From contig JAEPOK010000001.1 of NCBI GenBank assembly GCA_017642935.1, forward strand, positions 1,240,001 through 1,304,000: a stretch of DNA of 64,000 nt, given 5' to 3'. The notes below the pieces were generated by a model, which was given only the letters and a program-made list of their open reading frames with translations, did no database searches and was not told the DNA's origin. The DNA is from Hyphomicrobiales bacterium (GTDB lineage Bacteria > Pseudomonadota > Alphaproteobacteria > Rhizobiales > MH13). Shown here piece by piece: positions 58,099-64,000 of the stretch. Each line of letters starts with the position of its first letter. The stretch's first letter is position 1. The translations under genes and the position numbers were made by a program.

Positions 58099-58950
58099 CT
58101 AAAAAACGGGGTTGCGCTTGGAAGCCCGCCATAGCCTGTAAAGCTTCTGCCATCTCGGACGCGTAAGGGGTCGCACAAAGGGATTGAGCGACCAAGACTC
58201 CACGTCCTGCAGTGTTTGACGCGTCAGCGCCAAGGGCAGCCAAATGGGGTTGGCGCTGGGCGTGAGGTCGGTGGCTGCAGCACGCGCTTTGTCGAGATGG
58301 TCCAGTCCGTAGAGGGCAAAGGCGCGCAAGGTGTTGGATAGTGGCGGGGTAACACGACGCTGGGCAAACATCGCCCGTTCAAGGTCATGGGCTTTCGTGA
58401 GATCGGCTGGTAGAAAACACTGCCCCCTGCCCGCCCATTGCGCGAAACCAACAAGGGTCCTCGCTACAGCAAGCGCCACGCCACCATGGCCGGCGACATC
58501 CGCAAAACGCGCCGGGCTACCACTGGATAGTACCGAGGCTGCCAGAGACATCGGCCCAGACCAGATTTCACCGGCATAGCCTTCAAAGTCAGCGGTCGAC
58601 GGCATGGCATCATCATAGAGATCGAAGGTGCGCGCATCGAGCACAGCGAGCAGCGGTGCAGCAGGCAGAGAATGGTCGTTGATCGCTTGCAGCAAGGCGG
58701 CCGCCAGCGGATTGGCCTCGATTGTGCCGTGCGCGGTGCCCGACAGCGTGTCGCGCCACCATTGCAAGCGGATTTCGCCAGGCATGGGTTCTGAAACCAG
58801 CGACCGCACCCGCGCGATTTCCGCCAGGTATGCAAACACTGCAACCAGCGCAGGACGTTTGTCGGCGGGCGCAAATTGCAACGCCGCATACCACTCAAAA
58901 TCATGGGTCCGCAGATGGTCGGTGGCGTAGGCAATTGTCTCTGTGGTCAT
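58099..58950 (-). CDS. Phytoene/squalene synthase family protein, NDUFAF6-like
   Basis: Isoprenoid-synthase fold protein of 283 residues. RLQWWRDTLSGTAHG near residue 60 is the signature of this branch, and VGFAQWAGRGQCFLPADLTK near residue 167 matches the end of the fold. The two aspartate-rich motifs that bind Mg-diphosphate in true phytoene and squalene synthases are not present (AYLAEIARVRSL stands where the first should be), so it is unlikely to condense prenyl diphosphates. Mitochondrial NDUFAF6 (complex I assembly) belongs to the same branch. Last gene of the yajC-secDF operon, 5 bp after the Mth938-like gene. Confidence 0.82.
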   Translation of the reverse strand: MTTETIAYATDHLRTHDFEWYAALQFAPADKRPALVAVFAYLAEIARVRSLVSEPMPGEIRLQWWRDTLSGTAHGTIEANPLAAALLQAINDHSLPAAPLLAVLDARTFDLYDDAMPSTADFEGYAGEIWSGPMSLAASVLSSGSPARFADVAGHGGVALAVARTLVGFAQWAGRGQCFLPADLTKAHDLERAMFAQRRVTPPLSNTLRAFALYGLDHLDKARAAATDLTPSANPIWLPLALTRQTLQDVESWSLNPFVRPLTRPRWQKLYRLWRASKRNPVF

Positions 58951-58955
58951 GCCCG

Positions 58956-59336
58956 TTATGTGAGTGCCATCAGGGCGGCTGCAACCCGCCGGTCTTCGGA
59001 AAGCAGGACATTATAAGTGCGGACTGCGGCTCGAGTGGCGGTGACTTCTAACGCCAGACCGGCACCGCGCAGCGCATCCAATGTTATCTGCGGCATAACC
59101 GCAATGTCGGGACCGGTGCCGATCACGAGGATGTCGATGTCATCGGCCCTATCCAAAATGGGCTGCAAATCGGCTTCGCTGAGATCGAAGGCAGAGGACG
59201 AGGGCGACCAAGCCTGGGTGCGTCCCGGTAGCCCAATCAATCCGCCCTGATGTGACATCTCGCCAAAGCGAAAGCCATTGGCGAGGACCGCATCGATGGG
59301 CGCTTGGGCCGGAAGGAACTTGTCGCCTACGGCCAT
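58956..59336 (-). CDS. Mth938-like domain protein (NDUFAF3-like)
   Basis: 126-residue soluble protein of the Mth938/DUF498 family, which includes mitochondrial complex I assembly factor NDUFAF3. Family features: NGFRFGEMSHQGGLIGLPGR (residues ~20-39), DIDILVIGTGPDIAVMPQIT near residue 68, and ATRAAVRTYNVLLSEDRRVA near residue 100. No membrane segment. Lies 6 bp after secF and 5 bp before the squalene-synthase-like gene, the order typical of alphaproteobacteria. Biochemical activity unknown. Confidence 0.9.
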   Translation of the reverse strand: MAVGDKFLPAQAPIDAVLANGFRFGEMSHQGGLIGLPGRTQAWSPSSSAFDLSEADLQPILDRADDIDILVIGTGPDIAVMPQITLDALRGAGLALEVTATRAAVRTYNVLLSEDRRVAAALMALT

Positions 59337-59342
59337 CGGCGC

Positions 59343-60326
59343 TTACGCCGACGCCGTCTCGCCATCGGGACCGTCAGCGCCATCATCGCCCGAGGCGGCG
59401 TCATTGTCGGAACTGGGCGATTTCGCAGGACGCAGCTTCAGGAACACCAGAACCGGACCTGCGACGAAGATCGACGAGTAGGTACCGACGAGGACGCCCC
59501 AGATCATCGCCGCCGTGAACGAGCGAATGATTTCGCCGCCAAACAGGAACAAAGACCCTAGCGCGATAAGCGTCGTCACCGACGTCATAATCGTGCGCGA
59601 CAGCATCGAGTTGACTGAAAGATCGAGCAGGTCGTCGATCAGCATGCGTTTGTAGCGTCGCAAATTCTCGCGCACGCGATCGTAAACCACCACCGTATCG
59701 TTCAGCGAATAGCCGACAATGGTCAGGATCGCAGCAATGGACGATAGGTTGAATTCCAGCCCCGTTATGGCAAAAAGTCCAAGCGTTAGAATGACATCGT
59801 GGACCGTCGCAATGATGGCGCCTATGGCGAACTGCCACTCAAAGCGCACCCAGATGTAGACCAGGATCGCCCCCAAAGCGGCAATCACAGCGATGACACC
59901 GGCGACCGCCAATTCGCCCGATACACGTGGGCCAACCACCTCAAAACGTCGGTATTCGATGGCTTGATCGCCCAGTTCCGCGCGTACTCGCTCTACGACG
60001 GCTTGCTGCGCGCGGTCGCCGCCCGGTTGCTGCTCGATGCGGATCAGAACGTCGGTGTCATTGCCAAACGACTGCACTTCGACATCGCCGAACTGGAGCT
60101 GATTAAGCTGTGTACGGATGCCCGCGACATCAGCGGGGCCGTCAAGCGTGCGGATCTCAATCACCGTGCCGCCGCGAAAATCGATGCCGAGATTAAGGCC
60201 CAGCGCACCGAAAACGGCGAGCGAAACCACCATCATGACGACCGAAAACGGAAACGCCCAATTGCGGTAGGCCATGAAGCGGAGCTTCGGTTCCTGCGGC
60301 AGAAATTTGATCAGAGCAAAGGACAT
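59343..60326 (-). CDS. secF: Protein translocase subunit SecF
   Basis: Part of the SecDF complex, which uses the proton gradient to pull exported proteins across the inner membrane. Six predicted helices. Family block FRGGTVIEIRTLDGP near residue 50 in the periplasmic domain; ALGAILVYIWVRFEWQFAIG, AAILTIVGYSLNDTVVVYDR near residue 205 and MTSVTTLIALGSLFLFGGEI near residue 250 mark the RND-like core. The C-terminal tail is acidic (SSDNDAASGDDGADGPDGE). 327 residues. 12 bp after secD. Confidence 0.96.
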   Translation of the reverse strand: MSFALIKFLPQEPKLRFMAYRNWAFPFSVVMMVVSLAVFGALGLNLGIDFRGGTVIEIRTLDGPADVAGIRTQLNQLQFGDVEVQSFGNDTDVLIRIEQQPGGDRAQQAVVERVRAELGDQAIEYRRFEVVGPRVSGELAVAGVIAVIAALGAILVYIWVRFEWQFAIGAIIATVHDVILTLGLFAITGLEFNLSSIAAILTIVGYSLNDTVVVYDRVRENLRRYKRMLIDDLLDLSVNSMLSRTIMTSVTTLIALGSLFLFGGEIIRSFTAAMIWGVLVGTYSSIFVAGPVLVFLKLRPAKSPSSDNDAASGDDGADGPDGETASA

Positions 60327-60338
60327 GCGAGGCGGCCT

Positions 60339-61943
60339 TTAAATGGGAAGCGCGGTTGGGCGGCGGGTCTTCACCCAGAGCGCGATGAGAAGCCGGGTCA
60401 GCGTGTAGGCGGTGAACACGGTTGTCACGATGCCGATGGCGAGCGTGACAGCAAAGCCGCGCACCGGCCCTGAGCCAAGCTGGAACAGGATGACAGCAGC
60501 GATGAGCGTCGTGATGTTGGCATCCAGGATTGTGCGTAGCGCTTCGCGGAAACCGACATCGACGGCGGCGATGGTCTTGCGACCTCGCCGCACTTCTTCG
60601 CGGATGCGCTCAAAGATGAGCACGTTGGAATCGACCGCCATGCCGACCGTTAGCACGATGCCCGCAATGCCCGGCAAAGTCAGTGTCGCTCCGAGAACAG
60701 ACAGCGCGGCCAAGATCAGCGAGATGTTCACGAACAGGGCAATGTTGGCGAAGACACCGAACAGGCCATAGGAAAGTCCCATGAAAATGAGAACGCCAAT
60801 GGCACCGATGACGCCGGCGATCTCACCGGCTGCGATGGAGTCCGCGCCAAGGCCGGGACCAACCGTGCGTTCTTCAACGATCGTGAGATCGGCAGGCAGA
60901 GCACCGGCGCGCAGGAGAATGGCCAGGTCGTTGGCCAGTTCAGGGGTGAAGTTCCCGGAGATCTGCCCCGATCCGCCAAGAATGGGTTCGCGGATCACCG
61001 GCGCGGAGATCACTTCATCATCAAGGACAATGGCGAAGGGCTGGCCGACATTTTCCGTCGTTGCCTGACCGAATGTCGTAGCGCCGGAGGTGTTGAAGCG
61101 GAACGAAACAATGGCTTCCTGCGTCTGCTGGTCGAAGCCTGGCTGCGCATCGGCAAGCTGGTCACCGGTGATCAGAGCACGGGTCTGCAGCAAGTAAGGC
61201 TGCACCGGTTCATCAACCGAGTTGGCAAGATAACACCCTGCCGGTGGGCGGGTGCGCAGCGCCTCGTCAACGCTCATATCTTCGCAAAGCAAATGGAAGG
61301 AAAGCGCGGCGGTCTGTTGCAGGAGGTCTTTCAGGCGCTGCGGATCATCGAGACCCGGCACCTGAACAAGAACCCGGTCTTGGCCTTCGCGCTGAATGGT
61401 CGGCTCTGTCGTGCCCAGTTGGTCGATACGCCGACGGATCACCTCGATGGACTGCTCAACTGCCTGCGCCAGCCGCGCGTCGATACCTTCCTGGGTCAGC
61501 GTCAAGCGCGCCAGGCCGTCGTTGACAATATCGACCTCGACGTCCGGGGTTTGTGCGCCGAAGGATAGCGGGTCAGCTGGCGCGGCCAGACCTTCCAGGA
61601 CCGTCTCAGCATCGCCGATGCGGTCAAGGTCGCGAATACGAAGCTGAACAGCATCAGCCTGGACGCTGAGCCCCGTGTAACCAATGCGCTCATCGCGCAG
61701 TGATGTGCGCACATCGTCGCGCAAAACCTCAAGTCGATCGGCAACTAGGCTGTCACGCTCCACCTGCAACAGCATGTGGGCACCGCCCTGCAGATCGAGC
61801 CCCAGTACAATCTGGCTCTTTGGCAGAAAGTCAGGCCACTCTTCGACGGTCTCCTCATCGAACGCGTTGGGAAGCGCAAAGGCCACTGAAAGGATCGCGA
61901 AAGCGACGATCAGTGCGGTTTTCCAAGGAGCGAAATAAAGCAT
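60339..61943 (-). CDS. secD: Protein translocase subunit SecD
   Basis: Larger SecDF subunit. N-terminal helix, then a large periplasmic domain with P1 base segments (LGLDLQGGAHMLLQVERDSL near residue 48; RRIDQLGTTEPTIQREGQDR near residue 165). The translocation core shows VGPGLGADSIAAGEIAGVIG near residue 365 and GMAVDSNVLIFERIREEVRR near residue 450, including the Asp used for proton coupling. 534 residues. Operon yajC-secD-secF; a hairpin lies in the 82-bp gap after yajC. Confidence 0.97.
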   Translation of the reverse strand: MLYFAPWKTALIVAFAILSVAFALPNAFDEETVEEWPDFLPKSQIVLGLDLQGGAHMLLQVERDSLVADRLEVLRDDVRTSLRDERIGYTGLSVQADAVQLRIRDLDRIGDAETVLEGLAAPADPLSFGAQTPDVEVDIVNDGLARLTLTQEGIDARLAQAVEQSIEVIRRRIDQLGTTEPTIQREGQDRVLVQVPGLDDPQRLKDLLQQTAALSFHLLCEDMSVDEALRTRPPAGCYLANSVDEPVQPYLLQTRALITGDQLADAQPGFDQQTQEAIVSFRFNTSGATTFGQATTENVGQPFAIVLDDEVISAPVIREPILGGSGQISGNFTPELANDLAILLRAGALPADLTIVEERTVGPGLGADSIAAGEIAGVIGAIGVLIFMGLSYGLFGVFANIALFVNISLILAALSVLGATLTLPGIAGIVLTVGMAVDSNVLIFERIREEVRRGRKTIAAVDVGFREALRTILDANITTLIAAVILFQLGSGPVRGFAVTLAIGIVTTVFTAYTLTRLLIALWVKTRRPTALPI

Positions 61944-61990
61944 TGGAACCTATCGACGTGGCGGACCGGCGAGGTCTTGATGGACAAAGA

Positions 61991-62010
61991 CGCCCGGACC
62001 GTACCGGGCG
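61991..62010 (-). terminator. Hairpin between yajC and secD, possible partial terminator
   Basis: On the reverse strand CGCCCGG / CCGGGCG with a 6-base loop, followed by TCTTTGTCC. The 7-bp GC stem with a short T-rich tail could attenuate transcription from yajC into secD, lowering SecDF relative to YajC. The T-run is interrupted, so full termination is unlikely. Confidence 0.45.
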
Positions 62011-62025
62011 CCTGTTAGTGATGGA

Positions 62026-62367
62026 TCAATCGTTGGCGGCGACAGGCTCGGCCTTGGCGCGCACATCTTGGATCATGGAGCGGACCACCCGAATTTTTAC
62101 GCCTTCTGAAACCTGAACCTCGATCTCGTTGGCTTCATCGTCGAGCACTTTGGTCACTTTGCCGATGATGCCGCCGGACGTAACGATCGTGTCGTTGCGA
62201 CGGACATTCGCGATCATTTCCTTGTGGCGCTTCATCTGCTGACGCTGCGGACGAATGATCAAGAACCACATGATGACGAAAATGAGGATGAAGGGCAGGA
62301 TCGACATGACCAGGCTGCCACCACCGGCAGCGCCTGCGGCCTGAGCGTAGGCGGGGGTTACGAACAT
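62026..62367 (-). CDS. yajC: Preprotein translocase subunit YajC
   Basis: Small single-pass membrane protein that associates with SecDF. Start ATG 62367 (MFVTPAYAQAAGAAGGGSLV), preceded by AAGGAGAG; the open frame continues upstream without conserved sequence. The helix SILPFILIFVIMWFLIIRPQ is near residues 22-41, followed by the family signature QRQQMKRHKEMIANVRRNDT and VTSGGIIGKVTKVLDD near residue 65. 113 residues. First gene of the secDF operon; 287 bp upstream to the divergent ATPase gene. Confidence 0.97.
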   Translation of the reverse strand: MFVTPAYAQAAGAAGGGSLVMSILPFILIFVIMWFLIIRPQRQQMKRHKEMIANVRRNDTIVTSGGIIGKVTKVLDDEANEIEVQVSEGVKIRVVRSMIQDVRAKAEPVAAND

Positions 62368-62654
62368 GAAAACTCTCCTTGGGTGGCTGGCCGCCTTCCG
62401 GCGACAACCAGGCATTACGCCATGAAATGATGGTGACCAGGTTTCGGCCTTTCCAGTGCAGGCGCCAAAGTGGCGCACCTGATCCGGTCGGCGTACCGAA
62501 ATCCTTGCCCCCTGCCTTGGCAGGCAAGCAGCGTGCGGTCTAAACGCGTTTTTCGATTAAGCGTTTCGCGCCGCAACCACAAGAGAGATCGCACACGCTT
62601 GTGATGGGTTTTGCGGATTCACGAAGCGCCAATGCCTTTGCGCGAGGAACTTTC

Positions 62655-63521
62655 ATGGATTCGTCCGACGACAACCGAGACGTTTTGGCCCGGGTCGCCG
62701 ATGCATTGGAGCGGCTTGCACCACCTGCTCCAGCGGACCTGGCTCTTGACCGCGCCGATGCCTTTGTTTGGCAGGCCGATACGAAAGGGCTGATGCCGCT
62801 TGCAAGCGTGTCGGCGCTGCCGCTTGACCTCCTGAAGGGCATCAACCGCTCGCGGGATACGCTGCTTGAAAACACACAGCGCTTTGCCGATGGCGTTGCA
62901 GCCAACAATGCCCTGCTCTGGGGCGCGCGCGGTCAAGGTAAATCGTCGCTCGTTAAAGCGGTCCACGCCCATATCAATCAGGGGCGCAGCGGCGAGAAGC
63001 GGCTCAAGCTGATTGAGGTTCACCGCGAAGACATTGGATCTCTGCCAACCTTGTTGGCCAAACTGCGCGCGGCGCCCTATCGCGTGATCGTCTTTTGCGA
63101 CGATCTGTCCTTCGATGCCGGTGAGACCACCTACAAATCGCTGAAGGCAGCGCTGGAAGGCGGCCTGGAGGGGCGCCCGGAGAATGTCCTCTTTTACGCA
63201 ACGTCGAACCGCCGACACCTGTTGCCGCGCGATATGATCGACAATGAAAGCGGATCGGCGATCAATCCCGGTGACGCGATCGAAGAAAAAGTGTCGCTGT
63301 CGGACCGGTTCGGCCTGTGGCTAGGATTCCACAAATGCTCGCAGGATGAGTATCTGGCGATGGTCGACGCCTATCACGCCCATTTTGACCTGCCTGGAAA
63401 GGCCGATGACCTGCATCGCGATGCCTTGGAATGGGCGACGACACGCGGTGCCCGATCGGGCCGCGTGGCGTGGCAATTCATTCAGGACGCAGCCGGCAGG
63501 GCCGGCCGATCGCTTAGCTAG
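62655..63521 (+). CDS. DUF815 family AAA-type ATPase
   Basis: Predicted ATPase of 288 residues. Walker A LLWGARGQGKSSLVKAVHAH near residue 88 and Walker B PYRVIVFCDDLSFDAGETTY near residue 138, followed by sensor-like NVLFYATSNRRHLLPRDMID near residue 176 and a C-terminal lid. These are diagnostic of the DUF815 group, found widely in alphaproteobacteria with unknown function. ATG 62655 (MDSSDDNRDVLARVADALER) is the likely start; an upstream frame at 62601 lacks conserved sequence. The end overlaps the convergent M23-family gene by 8 bp. Confidence 0.88.
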   Translation: MDSSDDNRDVLARVADALERLAPPAPADLALDRADAFVWQADTKGLMPLASVSALPLDLLKGINRSRDTLLENTQRFADGVAANNALLWGARGQGKSSLVKAVHAHINQGRSGEKRLKLIEVHREDIGSLPTLLAKLRAAPYRVIVFCDDLSFDAGETTYKSLKAALEGGLEGRPENVLFYATSNRRHLLPRDMIDNESGSAINPGDAIEEKVSLSDRFGLWLGFHKCSQDEYLAMVDAYHAHFDLPGKADDLHRDALEWATTRGARSGRVAWQFIQDAAGRAGRSLS

Positions 63522-64000
63522 ACGGCAGATAAGGCCCTGGATCGACGGGGGTGGTCCCGCGGCGGATCTCAAAGTGTAGTTGTGGCGTGTCCACATCGCC
63601 GGTGGAGCCGGCGCGAGCGATCACGTCGCCACGGTTCACCCGGTCACCGCGTTGGACGTCGAGGCGACTGTTGTGCGCATAGGCCGTCACATACCCCCCG
63701 CGATGCTGGATCAGCACGAGGTTGCCGAAACCGCGCAACTCATTGCCAGCATAGACAACTTCGCCCTCCTCGGCAGCGCGGATCGACGCGCCCTCGGGCA
63801 CTGCGATGTTCACGCCATCATTGCGCACGCCATTGTCCTGGACGCCAAAGCCGGAAAGCACACGGCCACGAATCGGCCAGCGGAACTGAAGCGGCGTCTG
63901 CTCGGCGATGTCATCGTTGCGCGCGGCGACTTGCTGAATCGCGGCCGTTTGTTCCACCACGGCAGGCGACTGAGCCGGGCGCGGCGGCGTATAGCTCCGT
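63514..64000 (-). CDS. M23-family peptidoglycan-binding protein, LytM/NlpD-like (partial, N-terminus outside window)
   Basis: C-terminal part of a LytM-domain protein; the frame stays open past the window edge. The domain is complete in outline: QFRWPIRGRVLSGFGVQDNG, VPEGASIRAAEEGEVVYAGN, GNLVLIQHRGGYVTAYAHNS, GDRVNRGDVIARAGSTGDVD and QLHFEIRRGTTPVDPGPYL. Zinc ligands are altered: the H-x-x-x-D pair reads NDGVNIA and the H-x-H motif is QLHFE, leaving one His. Like NlpD and EnvC it is therefore probably an amidase activator, not an enzyme. The missing N-terminal part would be expected to carry LysM repeats. Confidence 0.85.
   Translation of the reverse strand, partial: RSYTPPRPAQSPAVVEQTAAIQQVAARNDDIAEQTPLQFRWPIRGRVLSGFGVQDNGVRNDGVNIAVPEGASIRAAEEGEVVYAGNELRGFGNLVLIQHRGGYVTAYAHNSRLDVQRGDRVNRGDVIARAGSTGDVDTPQLHFEIRRGTTPVDPGPYLPSS

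Noticed and set aside
58099-58950. Annotation as a carotenoid or hopanoid phytoene/squalene synthase
   Set aside because: The Asp-rich substrate-binding motifs are absent and no carotenoid or hopanoid genes are nearby; the NDUFAF6-like branch fits better.

Overview
The window is 64 kb of GC-rich, densely coding bacterial chromosome with about 60 protein genes and two tRNAs. I see no insertion sequences, phage genes, CRISPR arrays or rRNA. The gene content points to an alphaproteobacterium, probably Hyphomicrobiales (inference). The signs are an IalB-family secreted protein, HspQ, TrmFO, an SdhE next to mfd, the order coaD, two cyclophilins, queA, tgt, the secDF operon carrying Mth938 and squalene-synthase-like genes, and a GTTC-N7-GTTC SOS box in front of uvrA.

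Layout. 1-3.7 kb: a sugar ABC importer (ATPase cut by the window edge, binding protein) divergent from an FGGY sugar kinase. 3.7-6.7 kb: patatin-like lipase, BASS-family transporter, tRNA-Ser(TGA), an unknown membrane protein and a bidirectional terminator. 6.8-11.5 kb: a complete BMP/nucleoside-type ABC importer operon. 11.7-18.5 kb: quinone oxidoreductase, UbiH-like hydroxylase, AEC carrier, LpxL-type acyltransferase, malyl-CoA-lyase-like enzyme, hspQ and ialB-like. 18.8-22.3 kb: a lone family-5 binding protein followed by an acyl-CoA-synthetase-like protein that has lost its catalytic motifs. 22.4-28.4 kb: mfd-sdhE divergent from recG. 28.4-34.6 kb: DUF502, YbaN/DUF454, glmS, glmU, a SPOR-like envelope protein and tRNA-Lys(TTT). 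34.7-40.7 kb: MFS transporter, selO, a membrane-anchored pseudokinase, a D-amino-acid aminotransferase and a DUF4864 protein. 40.7-44.6 kb: tgt, queA, two cyclophilins, coaD. 44.8-51.4 kb: small secreted protein, gyrA, marC, glutathionyl-hydroquinone reductase, LysE, VOC, DUF2306. 51.4-55.9 kb: ssb and uvrA, divergent around an SOS box, then rlmJ. 55.9-64 kb: lipoprotein, trmFO, the yajC-secD-secF-Mth938-squalene-synthase-like operon, an AAA ATPase and the C-terminal part of an M23-family protein cut by the right edge.

Most of the window is core housekeeping: DNA repair (mfd, recG, ssb, uvrA), topology (gyrA), tRNA and rRNA modification (tgt, queA, trmFO, rlmJ), cell-wall precursor synthesis (glmS, glmU) and protein export (secDF, yajC). 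The parts most worth a second look are two families of fold-retaining but apparently inactivated enzymes. One is a Hanks-type pseudokinase directly downstream of the pseudokinase-fold AMPylator SelO. The other is a degenerate ANL enzyme coupled to a solitary solute-binding protein. The ssb/uvrA control region also carries a perfect inverted repeat beside its SOS box.
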